Source: Pirellulaceae bacterium
GTDB lineage: Bacteria; Planctomycetota; Planctomycetia; Pirellulales; Pirellulaceae
Direction of reading: 5' to 3'
Length of the DNA stretch: 41,269 bases
Assembly: GCA_020852965.1 (NCBI GenBank)
Contig: JADYZV010000001.1
Coordinates: 1-41,269 of the forward strand
Below the pieces are notes generated by a model. It saw nothing but the letters and a program-made list of their open reading frames with translations, was not told the DNA's origin and did no database searches. The number at the start of each line of letters is the position of its first letter. Position 1 is the stretch's first letter. This document shows positions 31,904-40,538 of the stretch, piece by piece. Position numbers and translations under genes: made by a program.

Positions 31904-33115
31904 ATGTCTAGATCGATGTTCATTCCCTGCACTCTGTTGGTGCTGCAATCCGTCGTCTGGTGCTCCGCCGCACGGTCTCAAACCGTGCAATACGATGTGC
32001 TGTATCTCAAGCCACCGATCTCCAATCTTCACCGTACATATGCCAGAGATATCAACGATTGGGGAGATGTGATCGGCAATGTCAGAAACGGCGAGTACAT
32101 CAATGGCGGGAGCGATGTGGAACTTGTATTTCGTGGTTTCTACTTTGATCGCCAGACTGGGAGCTACCAGTTTGCCCCACCTGACATGATCTTCACTGCG
32201 TTCAACAATTTCGGGCAGTGTGTGGGAGGTCCCTATCAGACCGACGATTGGTGGGGAGGCTGGCAACTGCAGTCGCGTTGGTTGTCGGGGGGTGGAATCG
32301 GGGTGTTCTGGAACGCGGTCCAAGAGGATTCGTATCCGCTGCCGCCTCTGGCGGGCGACACTGTAACGATTCCCACGGGAATCAACGACCAGGGACTAGT
32401 TACTGGGCTCTCGAGCTACGTCGTTGAGCAACTTCCCTTCGAAGCCTCTGCCGTGGTTTGGCAGGTGGGCCCATCGGGTGTTGGCGAAGCGATGGAATTG
32501 CCTGCTCTGACCGGTCACGCCTTCTGCGCGGCCTCAGCTATTGGTCCACCCAACTCCGGTGGCGTCGCGACCGTCTTGGGGCAGTCAGGGAGTGACTGGA
32601 ACGGCGAAGATGTCTATCCGGTGCGTTGGAAAGTGAAGGTCAAGGCGAATGGTCAACTCAGACTAGTGGAAGGACCAACGATAATCGGCCTTCCTGCGAC
32701 GGGCGCCTTGGAGGGGTGGGCGCATTGTGGGTTCGATGTGAACTCGAAAGCCTATTCCGTCGGCCAGTCTGACTTCGAAGCGTTTCGAACGAACAACAAT
32801 TTGAATTTCGAGTTACTTAAGCCATTGAAAGTAGACGGCGTTCTCGCAACTCGGGGCTATGCCTGCGGCGTCAACGAAGCACGCGATATCATTGGCTTTC
32901 AATTCGTGCCGAACGAAGGCGTTACCTATCGCGCCACCTTATGGCCCGGTGGTGGCAAGTCGGTTGACCTGAATGATCTATGCGAAATCGAGTCTGGGAA
33001 ACAACTAACCTACGCCTTCGACATCAATAATCTGGGCGAAGTTGTAGCTCAGGAAGACAAGCCCAAGCGTTTTACCTACTCAGTGAAGGGGGTCATCTTG
33101 ATTCCGCGGCCATGA
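31904..33115 (+). CDS. Exported HAF-repeat protein
   Basis: The protein has 403 residues. It has a signal peptide (MSRSMFIPCTLLVLQSVVW, cleavage probably near ARSQT) followed by repeated units of the HAF type, which read roughly IN..G.VVG: RDINDWGDVIGNV, NNFGQCVGG, GINDQGLVTGLSS, DVNSKAYSVGQS, GVNEARDIIGFQ and DINNLGEVVAQ. HAF-family extracellular repeats are of unknown function and probably form a beta-propeller-like fold. No PEP-CTERM tail or membrane anchor is present. ATG 31904 is preceded by AAGGAG at 31891-31896; upstream in-frame TTG 31874 and ATG 31898 overlap that site. It has its own 181-base upstream region. Confidence 0.82.
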   Translation: MSRSMFIPCTLLVLQSVVWCSAARSQTVQYDVLYLKPPISNLHRTYARDINDWGDVIGNVRNGEYINGGSDVELVFRGFYFDRQTGSYQFAPPDMIFTAFNNFGQCVGGPYQTDDWWGGWQLQSRWLSGGGIGVFWNAVQEDSYPLPPLAGDTVTIPTGINDQGLVTGLSSYVVEQLPFEASAVVWQVGPSGVGEAMELPALTGHAFCAASAIGPPNSGGVATVLGQSGSDWNGEDVYPVRWKVKVKANGQLRLVEGPTIIGLPATGALEGWAHCGFDVNSKAYSVGQSDFEAFRTNNNLNFELLKPLKVDGVLATRGYACGVNEARDIIGFQFVPNEGVTYRATLWPGGGKSVDLNDLCEIESGKQLTYAFDINNLGEVVAQEDKPKRFTYSVKGVILIPRP

Positions 33116-33207
33116 CCCTCGACGTTTCAGAGACTTGCCGTGTTTCAGACTTTTCTGACTTTGCTCAACACTCCAGCCTTCGATAGCTCACGCAAAGGAC
33201 GACCACG

Positions 33208-33885
33208 ATGAATCTACGACCTATGGCTGTTACTTCTCTAACGACCAGTGCTCTCTTGTTGTGCAGCGTATTTGCTGCCTCGAATGTACACGCTGGCTTG
33301 GTCGTCACCATGACGGGCACCATCGAAGACGGGACATTAAATGGCAATAGCCTCAATGGTCAGGGCTTTACAGTCACTGCTGACTTGCTGGATGGAGTGG
33401 ATCTGTACACTGTGGATAATGTAAGCGGAATATTTTCTGTCACTGCAGCAGTTATCAGATTCAGCCAAGCCTCAGAGTTTATTTTCGATCCAAGTCGCAT
33501 CTACTTTTCGCAGTCGTTTACGCCGCTGTCGAGTGGAGCGGATGGAGATTTTGTTGTTGCATTCATTGACCGTTCGACTCCGCCTTTTGACGATTTCAAT
33601 CAATTCGGATATCAGCACTATTCGGCTCTGATCCCGGCTTACAACCCCAATGCAATATCAGCATTCGCCTACAGCGATTTTCGAACCTCGTTTTCGTACA
33701 GTGGCATACCTGCAGGCTCGGCAAGATTTGAAAATGGAGCGAATTCGCTACAGCTTACAAGCTTGGGCCTAGCCAACGCGTCCTTTGTTTCTACCGTCCC
33801 CGAACCATCCGGTCTAGCAGTGATGACTTGTGCGAGCGTCTGCTTTCTACTCCGTCGACGAAAGCGTAACCGTTTCACGAGTTAG
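33208..33885 (+). CDS. PEP-CTERM sorting-domain protein
   Basis: The protein has 225 residues. Its signal peptide is TSLTTSALLLCSVFAASNVHA, cleaved probably before GLVVTMTG. The tail is VPEPSGLAVMTCASVCFLL followed by RRRKR, a textbook PEP-CTERM arrangement (PEP motif, membrane helix, basic end) processed by exosortase. The mature part is predicted beta-rich with no known catalytic motif. ATG 33208 has AAAGGA at 33194-33199 eight bases upstream. The gene follows the HAF gene by 92 bases and may share its transcript. It is not obviously a paralogue of the PEP-CTERM gene at 31060. Confidence 0.87.
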   Translation: MNLRPMAVTSLTTSALLLCSVFAASNVHAGLVVTMTGTIEDGTLNGNSLNGQGFTVTADLLDGVDLYTVDNVSGIFSVTAAVIRFSQASEFIFDPSRIYFSQSFTPLSSGADGDFVVAFIDRSTPPFDDFNQFGYQHYSALIPAYNPNAISAFAYSDFRTSFSYSGIPAGSARFENGANSLQLTSLGLANASFVSTVPEPSGLAVMTCASVCFLLRRRKRNRFTS

Positions 33886-33895
33886 TTCGTTTGTT

Positions 33896-33924
33896 GACCA
33901 CGAAAAACACGAAGGACACGAAAA
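33896..33924. repeat. Short periodic 'cacgaa' sequence
   Basis: gaccacgaaaaacacgaagg followed by acacgaaa, eleven bases after the PEP-CTERM stop. From memory this phrase recurs in intergenic DNA of Planctomycetes and Verrucomicrobia; I could not check it. No function can be read from the sequence. Confidence 0.4.
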
Positions 33925-34083
33925 GCGGGCTCAGTGGTTCTTAAATTGTTTAATACATCCCGCGATTTCATTCTCAAAATATTTTAGTGGAAGACTCCAA
34001 GTTCGTGAACGGTTATCACGCAGCAATCTGTGACGCTTCCAAAAAATGAACATCAAATGCCCACACACTGACAGAAGAAATAT

Positions 34084-34125
34084 CGCCCGGTGAGCCGTTA
34101 GCGCCAACCAACCTCTCACCGGGCG
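34084..34125. repeat. REP-like palindrome with 11-bp perfect stem
   Basis: CGCCCGGTGAG (34084-34094) is perfectly complementary to CTCACCGGGCG (34115-34125), with a 20-base loop beginning ccgttagcg. There is no following T-run, so a transposable or REP-type palindrome is more likely than an intrinsic terminator. The sequence immediately downstream reads as the interior of a protein domain with no start. Confidence 0.6.
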
Positions 34126-34530
34126 ACGATCAGCGGAATCACCGCGTTCAATGACATCGCACGCGTGAAGGTTGTACTCGGTTCCCGACGCGATAGAGTG
34201 TTTACCAACGGTCTTTGGTTGAGCGATGCACTGATCGTCAACACTGGACTTGGAAACGACAACGTGCATGTTCAAAGCAGCCAATTCGGCAAACTGAAGA
34301 TCGACACCGGTGGTGGCTCCGATTCGATGCTCATCGACTCAACGACGGTCGACCGCCGCAGCCGGATCTTCGCCGGCTGGGGTAACGATACCGTCACGCT
34401 TCGCGATTCGACATTTGGCCGCAAAGCCATCCTTGAAGGCGGCATGGATGACGACACGCTCCATCTACTCGGAGTCAATCTGTTTAACAAAGGTCTTGAA
34501 GAGGACTTTGAGCAAGTGCTCGAGCCTTAA
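34126..34530 (+). pseudogene. Headless fragment of a Gly-Asp repeat protein
   Basis: The frame ends at TAA 34528-34530. It encodes repeat units of the type VNTGLGNDNVHVQSS, IDTGGGSDSMLIDST, FAGWGNDTVTLRDS and LEGGMDDDTLHLLG, which resemble the beta-helix/RTX-like repeats of large planctomycete surface proteins. Similarity to that pattern begins upstream of any plausible start (ISGITAFNDIARVKVVLG is in frame before the GTG at 34165), directly after the palindrome at 34084-34125. There is no signal peptide and no ribosome site. I read it as the 3' end of a lost larger gene. It could still be translated from GTG 34165 as a 121-residue protein. Confidence 0.55.
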
Positions 34531-34581
34531 CTCGCGTGGAAACGTGGTAAGGCTCGAGTGGTTTCGACGCGCTCTACTCAT

Positions 34582-34668
34582 AAAACTTGGCTCACGCCAG
34601 ACAAGCTGGTATGGGGCCAATGCAAAATCGAGATGTGTGGAACAACGAGCGTACGCGGGAGGGCGCCT
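34582..34668. repeat. 70-bp intergenic repeat, copy 2, with hairpin core upstream
   Basis: Positions 34600-34668 align with 7017-7086 (about 56 of 70 matches, one gap). Just upstream, aaaacttggctcacgccag matches the 5' part of the copies at 1-52 and 6880-6915, so this copy joins the hairpin element and the 70-bp element in one unit. It begins about 50 bases after the headless fragment. Confidence 0.72.
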
Positions 34669-34834
34669 ATGACAGCCACCAGCTACGCTCACATGCAGTT
34701 GCCAACCGCAATACATCGAAACGCAATAACCGCCTGAGTTTCAATCGCTTCAGCGCAACAAGAGAGTATGACAGAAAGTAGCGGGGCCATCGAGGATGCT
34801 CTCTATCAACAATACTCGCTTCTGACACTCGCTT

Positions 34835-34914
34835 CAGACATTCGCTACATGACCTGTCTGAATGTCTGCCCCATCTGGTCTCGCTAATGGTTGCGAACGA
34901 TGGGGATTCAGACA
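34835..34914 (+). ncRNA. Candidate structured RNA with mutually exclusive pairings
   Basis: TGTCTGAAT (34855-34863) pairs with ATTCAGACA (34906-34914). Directly inside, CCCCATC (34869-34875) pairs with GATGGGG (34899-34905), leaving a 5-base bulge on one side only. TCGC/GCGA (34881-34884 with 34893-34896) can close the apex. A competing perfect pairing, CAGACATTC (34835-34843) with GAATGTCTG (34860-34868), would exclude the outer stem. A candidate terminator lies 150 bases downstream and the PSCyt1 gene 290 bases downstream. This could be a leader switch, a small RNA, or a decayed palindromic repeat. The strand is assigned by that context only. Confidence 0.35.
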
Positions 34915-35063
34915 AAGACTGGCTGATGTGCCTTCTCATAGTTATCATACTGGTACAGTAAATCTGCGTGTGATGGTTGGACTGGTTCGCTTGATTCCAA
35001 GACGTTCGATACCGACAATCCATGCGCGACAGCGGCTCCTTCCAACGCTTGGCGTTCGGAGCA

Positions 35064-35105
35064 AGGTCTGCAATTTCGGGTTGCAGATCTGTGGTTTTTT
35101 GTTTT
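35064..35105 (+). terminator. Possible intrinsic terminator or attenuator
   Basis: AGGTCTGCAA (35064-35073) pairs with TTGCAGATCT (35081-35090) over ten positions including one G-T, with loop TTTCGGG. It is followed by gtgg and then TTTTTTGTTTT (35095-35105). The four-base gap before the T-run weakens the call. It sits 100 bases before the PSCyt1 gene start, so it would act on an upstream or leader transcript. Confidence 0.45.
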
Positions 35106-35204
35106 ATCGTTGCATCGCACTAGATTTTAAAACCGCAATTCGTCGGGATTTCTGATAGCGAGGTGTAGCAGTTTGACCGTTGTAAATACTTAAGTGCAAT
35201 TGGC

Positions 35205-38200
35205 ATGTGGGAATCTTTGCTTAAAACCTCTGGCCTGCTGGCGATGAGCGTGATGATTGCTGGAGACGCACTAGCGGCGGAGCCGTTGAGCTTCACTCAA
35301 GATGTTCGCCCAATTCTGTCGCAGCATTGTTTTAAGTGTCACGGACCCGATGAATTAACGCGCGAGGGAGGTTTGCGGCTCGACCTTTGGGAGTCGGCTT
35401 CCTCACCGGCGGATTCGGGTGGGATTGCGATCGTACCGGGGGCAACAGCAGAAAGTGAGCTAGCCAGGCGAATTCGCGCTGATGAGGATGAGCTCATGCC
35501 GCCACCTTCATCCAACTTGAGCCTTTCGGAGTCTCAGAAAGCCGTCCTCGAGAGGTGGATACACGAAGGGGCAGCCTTCGAAACGCATTGGGCATTTAGA
35601 TTGCCCCAAAAAGTAGAGCCCGCTGCTGTTGAAGATGACCGCTGGGATCGATCCGCAATCGATTGCTTCGCCTTCGCGAAACTTGCAGAGCTTGGATTGA
35701 AACCACAGGATCCCAGCAATCCCTACGAGCAGATACGTCGAGTTTTTCTAGATCTGACAGGCTTGCCTCCAACCACTGAGGACGCGGATCGCTTTGCGGA
35801 CAATCCAAGCGATGAAGCCTACGAGCAAATTGTCGATGATCTGCTTCTATCGCCAGGCTACGGCGAACGCTGGGCTCGCAAGTGGATGGATCTCGCGCGG
35901 TACGCAGACACCAATGGCTATGAGAAGGACCGAGTCCGAACGATTTGGCCCTACCGCGACTGGGTCATTAACGCGTTGCAAAAAGACATGCCCTTCGATC
36001 AGTTTACGATTGAACAGCTAGCTGGTGACATGCTCCCCAACGCGACTGTCGATCAACGCATTGCGACTGGCTTTCACCGAAATACCATGTTGAACGAGGA
36101 AGGTGGAATTGACCCACTGGAGTTTCGTTTCTACGCGATGACAGATCGGACGGCAACGACGGGAACCGTTTGGCTTGGCCTGACAATCGGTTGCGCTCAG
36201 TGCCACACACACAAATACGATCCGATTTCGCACCATGAATACTATGGCCTGTTCGCCCTGCTCAACAATGCGGATGAGCCCGAATTGCCGCTCCCAGACA
36301 AAAGCGTCGAAGCCCAGCGAAGTGAGATCGAAGGGAGAATTGAAACGCTAACGTCGACGTTGGCCGAGCGTTTTCCAGTTCCCGAAGATGCGACTTGGAC
36401 AACGCCGACCGCTTCGGTTCTGGGTTCGGATCATCATTCGGAAGTTCAAATCCAGTCGCAAAATATTGTTCGTGTTACAAAACTCGCTGAACCCACTGAG
36501 ACGATTTCCATATCTCTGGCGGTTCCCAAAGGTACATACGACTGTTTGCTAGTGGAAGCGATCGCTGACCCCTCTCTACCGGGCAAAGGTCCGGGCCTTA
36601 CCAAACATGGCAACTTTGTGCTGACGGAATTATCTGCGAAAGCTGGTGACTCGCCGATCGAGTTTTCTGATGCAGTCGCCGACTTTTCACAGGATGGATT
36701 TCCAGCAAATCATGCGATCGATGGTAAGCCCAACACCGGGTGGGCAATTCATGGAGAGGGAGAATGGAACGTCAATCGTAGGTTGACCGTGAAATTCGAA
36801 CAGCCAGTGCGGTTCGATGGTAGTGAAACGCTTGTGGTGACAATTGCCAACGACTATGGCAAAAAGCATGTGCTAGGCAATGTTCGTATTTCGATCGGAA
36901 CCTCCGTCGACGCGACCATTCCGATTGAGGTACGGCGCAAAGAATTGCTAGGCGAGAGCTTTGATAATTGGGTCAAGGACCAGTCTTCCAAGGTCAATCA
37001 CTGGCAAATTGCTCACCCCGCCTCGGCCACTGCGACGACGCCAGCCCTGACGATTCTTGACGATGAGTCGATATTGGCAAGCGGCGACTTTAGGAAGAGC
37101 GATACGTACGACGTTCAATTCAGTGAGCTCCCGGCTGGAGTAACGGGTTTTCGGCTTGAAGTGATTCCGGACGAACGTCTGCCAAAAGGTGGACCAGGTG
37201 CAGTGTACTATGAGGGACCGCTGGGCGACTTCTTCCTTAGCGAAGTGAGTTTCAACCAGGGCGAACAACGGCACCAAGTTATCGAAGCTACGCAATCGTT
37301 CGCCAACGGAGACAACACGGCTGCGAAATGTATCGACGGAAATAAACAGTCAGGCTGGTCGATTGATGGCGGACAACGACGCCGGCATGTGGCGGTCTTC
37401 AGATTGGCCGAGCCGACAGCGGAAGCGAGTTCACTTTCGATTTCCATGTTGTGCGAGCGTTGGTATGCTCCCGGCATCGGAAGATTCCGTTGGTCCTATA
37501 CATCCGAGCCGGTCGGACAAGCGAACGATTTACCATCCGATGTCGCAGAAGCGCTGATGACACCTCGCGAAAGCTGGAGTCCCGAACAACGCTCCGCCTT
37601 AATGAACGCGTTTCTGCAACATGCACCGGAACTGAAGCAGGCGAGAGAAGAAATCGATGAGCTACGCCAGTCGTTGATTCCAACGCTCAGTACGTTGGTC
37701 ATGCAAGAGCGTCCCAGCGAACATCCGCGTGTTACCCATCGATACCATCGCGGTGAATTCCTGTCGCCGCAAGATGAGGTAAAACCCCATACGCCAGCGG
37801 CGCTTACCAGGAAAGGCGAGCAACCGACAACGCGCTTGGAATTTGCAAAATGGCTGGTGTCGGAAAACAACCCATTGACGGCTCGAGTCACGGTCAATCG
37901 CGCTTGGGAAGCATTCTTTGGAAGAGGCTTGGTGCGAACATCCCAAGATTTCGGCTTTCAAGGCGACGCGCCCACCCACCCTGAGTTGCTCGACTATCTC
38001 GCAGTCGACTTCATGGAAAATGGTTGGTCCATGAAACAGCTCCATAAACAGATCGTACTAAGTCAAGTCTACCGTCAATCGAGTCAGGTTAGTCCCGAAG
38101 CGTTGGCCATCGATCCTGACAATCGTTGGCTGTCGCGAGGTCCTCGAGTTCGACTGGATGCTGAGGTTATTCGCGATCAGGCTCTTGCGGTCGCCCGTTT

Positions 38201-38771
38201 GCTATCCCAGAAACGAGGTGGACCGAGCGTCTTTCCGCCACAACCGGCAAATGTAACTACCGAAGGTGCCTACCGTGCTTTGGCATGGAATGTTAGCCAA
38301 GGAGAAGATCGCTTTCGGCGTAGTCTATACACCTTTACCAAACGCACATCGCCGTTCGCCTTGACCGCAACCTTTGACGCGCCCAGCGGTGAAGCATGCG
38401 TCGCGCGGCGAGAGATCACGAACACGCCACTTCAAGCACTGTCGCTGCTAAACGACGTAACCTTTATGCAAGCTGCGCGCGAGCTTGGAAAGCGAACTCA
38501 GCTTGAGAGCGGAGAGGATCGAGCGAAGCTCGCCCGACTCTTCCGGCAAATTCTCATTCGCCCCGCTATGGATGATGATTTGGACGATTTGCTCGGCTAC
38601 CTAGCTCGGCAACGAGTCCGTTTGAGGGAGGGGGAATTGCACGTCCGTGAGATCGCCCTGGAAGCATCCGACGAAGCGGAAGAATCATCGTCGGATTGCT
38701 TGCTCGATCGGGCCGCCTGGACTTTGGTAGCCAGAGTACTTATGAATTTAGACGAGTTTATTACCAAGTAG
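35205..38771 (+). CDS. PSCyt1-PSCyt2-PSD1 domain protein (cytochrome-c-like, DUF1549/DUF1553)
   Basis: The protein has 1188 residues with a signal peptide ending near ALAAEP. PSCyt1 occupies about 28-130 and has a haem-c type motif CFKCH at 42-46. PSCyt2/DUF1549 spans about 155-365, with YGERWARKWMDLARYADTNG and a second CAQCH at 330-334 followed by HKYDPI. Residues 390-780 are an insert with F5/8-type-like segments (AIDGKPNTGW, CIDGNKQSGWS). PSD1/DUF1553 spans about 840-1140, with TRLEFAKWLVSENNPLTARV, NRAWEAFFGRGL and REITNTPLQALSLLND. This planctomycete-expanded family is exported and presumed to bind haem; its biochemical role is unknown. ATG 35205 has no strong ribosome site. The DUF1501 gene follows 53 bases later, the usual arrangement, so an operon is likely. 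Confidence 0.93.
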   Translation: MWESLLKTSGLLAMSVMIAGDALAAEPLSFTQDVRPILSQHCFKCHGPDELTREGGLRLDLWESASSPADSGGIAIVPGATAESELARRIRADEDELMPPPSSNLSLSESQKAVLERWIHEGAAFETHWAFRLPQKVEPAAVEDDRWDRSAIDCFAFAKLAELGLKPQDPSNPYEQIRRVFLDLTGLPPTTEDADRFADNPSDEAYEQIVDDLLLSPGYGERWARKWMDLARYADTNGYEKDRVRTIWPYRDWVINALQKDMPFDQFTIEQLAGDMLPNATVDQRIATGFHRNTMLNEEGGIDPLEFRFYAMTDRTATTGTVWLGLTIGCAQCHTHKYDPISHHEYYGLFALLNNADEPELPLPDKSVEAQRSEIEGRIETLTSTLAERFPVPEDATWTTPTASVLGSDHHSEVQIQSQNIVRVTKLAEPTETISISLAVPKGTYDCLLVEAIADPSLPGKGPGLTKHGNFVLTELSAKAGDSPIEFSDAVADFSQDGFPANHAIDGKPNTGWAIHGEGEWNVNRRLTVKFEQPVRFDGSETLVVTIANDYGKKHVLGNVRISIGTSVDATIPIEVRRKELLGESFDNWVKDQSSKVNHWQIAHPASATATTPALTILDDESILASGDFRKSDTYDVQFSELPAGVTGFRLEVIPDERLPKGGPGAVYYEGPLGDFFLSEVSFNQGEQRHQVIEATQSFANGDNTAAKCIDGNKQSGWSIDGGQRRRHVAVFRLAEPTAEASSLSISMLCERWYAPGIGRFRWSYTSEPVGQANDLPSDVAEALMTPRESWSPEQRSALMNAFLQHAPELKQAREEIDELRQSLIPTLSTLVMQERPSEHPRVTHRYHRGEFLSPQDEVKPHTPAALTRKGEQPTTRLEFAKWLVSENNPLTARVTVNRAWEAFFGRGLVRTSQDFGFQGDAPTHPELLDYLAVDFMENGWSMKQLHKQIVLSQVYRQSSQVSPEALAIDPDNRWLSRGPRVRLDAEVIRDQALAVARLLSQKRGGPSVFPPQPANVTTEGAYRALAWNVSQGEDRFRRSLYTFTKRTSPFALTATFDAPSGEACVARREITNTPLQALSLLNDVTFMQAARELGKRTQLESGEDRAKLARLFRQILIRPAMDDDLDDLLGYLARQRVRLREGELHVREIALEASDEAEESSSDCLLDRAAWTLVARVLMNLDEFITK

Positions 38772-38824
38772 AAACGAGAACTCACTTCACCATCAAACGA
38801 TTTCACGCATTGCGCCACGTTGCC

Positions 38825-40279
38825 ATGAATCAAAATCGATCTGCTGTACAAATTGCCCGACGATACTTTCTGCACGATTGTGGGATTGGACTTGGCAAAG
38901 CTGCCCTGGGGAGCCTACTCGTCGGCAGCGGAGCGCACGTTGCCACTACGCTAGTTGCTGCCGCAGAGTCAGCGACCAATAATCTGCTTGCTCCACGACA
39001 ACCGCAGTTTCCGTCCTCAGCCAAGGCTGTTATCCATTTGTTCATGGCCGGAGCGCCGAGCCATCTCGACCTCTTTGATTACAAACCCGACTTGGCCAAG
39101 CTCGAAGGCAACCCGCTGCCTGAGTCGGTTATCATGGGGCAGCGTTACGCATTTATTCGGCCCGATGCGGCTGTCATGGGACCTCAATTCAAGTTCGCGA
39201 AGCATGGCCAAACGGGGCTGGAGATTTCCGACGCCTTCAGTCACCTTCCGAAAATCGCCGACGACATCTGCGTCATTCGCTCACTTCACACCGACCAGTT
39301 CAATCACGCGCCAGCACAGCTCTTCTTGAATACAGGATTCCTGCAGCCTGGCCGCCCTAGTTTGGGAAGTTGGGTGCTGTACGGCTTAGGGGCGGAAACG
39401 GAAGATTTGCCAGCTTATGTAGTCATGTCGACTGGTGCTGGGATCAGTGGTGGAGCCGCCAATTGGTCGAGTGGATTTTTACCAACGGTATACACTGGCG
39501 TCCGCTTGAGAAACCACGGGGATCCGATCCTCAATGTGGCGAATCCAGATGGGATTGATGCTCAAGCGCAGCGCGATGCCCTGGATCAAATCAACAGGCT
39601 CAATCGCCGGCGTTTGGAAACGCTAGGCGATCCAGAGATCGCAACGCGCATTGCAAATTACGAAATGGCCTTTCGTTTACAATCTTCGGCTCCCGATCTG
39701 ATGAACCTCAAAGAGGAGAGCGCGCAGACACTGGCCATGTATGGTTGCGATCCAGACAAACCATCGTTCGCTCGCGCGTGCTTGCTGGCACGAAGGATGG
39801 CGGAACGGGGAGTAAGATTTATCAACATCTATCACGAAGGCTGGGATGCTCACTCGAACGTCATTGGCAATCACCAAAAAAACCTCGAAGCGACAGACCA
39901 GGCAACCGTCGCTTTGATCCAAGATCTCAAACGCTTAGGAATGCTCGACTCGACCTTGGTGATTTGGGGCGGCGAATTTGGTCGAACTCCAATGATCGAA
40001 TCAAACGCCTCGCTCGGTCGCGCCAACGGACGAGATCATCACCCACAGGCATTTACGATGTGGATGGCCGGTGGAGGTATGAAGGCAGGGCTTCAATATG
40101 GCAAAACCGACGATCTCGGTTTCCATGTTGTCGAGAATCCAGTTCATGTTCACGACCTACAAGCGACCATTTTACATAGCCTTGGTTTTGACCATGAACG
40201 TCTGACCTACCGCTTCGCAGGTCGCGATTTTCGTTTGACCGATGTCCACGGACAGGTTGTCAAAGAATTGGTAAGCTAG
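38825..40279 (+). CDS. DUF1501 family protein with Tat-type signal
   Basis: The protein has 484 residues. The N-terminus RRYFLHDCGIGLGKAALGSL is a twin-arginine-type signal (Arg12-Arg13), so export in folded form is expected. DUF1501 motifs include AVIHLFMAGAPSHLDLFDYK, RSLHTDQFNHAPAQ, EGWDAHSNV, WGGEFGRTP and GRDHHPQAFTMWMAGGG. These match the sulfatase/alkaline-phosphatase-like fold with Asp/His metal-type ligands, but the activity of the family is not established. ATG 38825 is chosen because the Tat signal starts there; an in-frame ATG at 38696 would overlap the preceding gene by 76 bases and add a non-signal extension. It is probably co-expressed with the PSCyt1/PSD1 gene. The palindrome at 40310-40381 may end the transcript. 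Confidence 0.93.
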   Translation: MNQNRSAVQIARRYFLHDCGIGLGKAALGSLLVGSGAHVATTLVAAAESATNNLLAPRQPQFPSSAKAVIHLFMAGAPSHLDLFDYKPDLAKLEGNPLPESVIMGQRYAFIRPDAAVMGPQFKFAKHGQTGLEISDAFSHLPKIADDICVIRSLHTDQFNHAPAQLFLNTGFLQPGRPSLGSWVLYGLGAETEDLPAYVVMSTGAGISGGAANWSSGFLPTVYTGVRLRNHGDPILNVANPDGIDAQAQRDALDQINRLNRRRLETLGDPEIATRIANYEMAFRLQSSAPDLMNLKEESAQTLAMYGCDPDKPSFARACLLARRMAERGVRFINIYHEGWDAHSNVIGNHQKNLEATDQATVALIQDLKRLGMLDSTLVIWGGEFGRTPMIESNASLGRANGRDHHPQAFTMWMAGGGMKAGLQYGKTDDLGFHVVENPVHVHDLQATILHSLGFDHERLTYRFAGRDFRLTDVHGQVVKELVS

Positions 40280-40309
40280 TGCTTCATCCATTCTTGATTT
40301 TGGGGTTGG

Positions 40310-40381
40310 GGGTAGTGGACGAGGTTACGAGTCCCTGACATCCACCGAATCAAACGGACTCGCGGGCCTCGTCCACTACCC
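40310..40381. repeat. Long palindromic repeat element, also possible bidirectional terminator
   Basis: GGGTAGTGGACGAGG (40310-40324) is perfectly complementary to CCTCGTCCACTACCC (40367-40381). Inside, CGAGTCC (40328-40334) pairs with GGACTCG (40356-40362), giving 22 base pairs in two blocks with a 21-base loop. It sits 31 bases after the DUF1501 stop and its right arm overlaps the truncated end of the minus-strand toxin fragment. From memory the tagtggacgagg phrase is repetitive in Pirellulaceae genomes; this was not checked. Confidence 0.7.
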
Positions 40382-40528
40382 TAAAATTAAGCTGTAACAG
40401 ACCACTAGGTTTCGCCGCTGATATTGGTTGACTCGCGTTTGGAGGAATTCATCCAGCGATGACTGGCCGCACGAAAACCCGCTTCGGTAATGCTTCTTTG
40501 CAAACGGTTCAATGAGCCAAGCCGTCAT
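40376..40528 (-). pseudogene. Truncated GNAT-family toxin (TacT/AtaT-like), 50 codons
   Basis: Reading from ATG 40528 down to TAG 40376-40378 gives MTAWLIEPFAKKHYRSGFS, then CGQSSLDEFLQTRVNQYQRR, then a short tail. The pattern F.CG..SLD.FL......QRR is the N-terminus of GNAT acetyltransferase toxins of type II TA systems, which acetylate aminoacyl-tRNA. Full-length members are about 160-180 residues; here everything after residue ~45 is gone, including the acetyl-CoA binding loop (R/Q-x-x-G-x-G/A), so it cannot be active. The stop lies inside the right arm of the palindrome at 40310-40381. It starts 10 bases after the antitoxin stop, the normal spacing for such a pair. Confidence 0.8.
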
Positions 40529-40538
40529 AACATCAGGC

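Noticed and set aside
38696-38824. A 43-residue N-terminal extension of the DUF1501 protein
   Set aside because: It would overlap the preceding gene and place non-signal sequence before an evident twin-arginine signal starting at ATG 38825.
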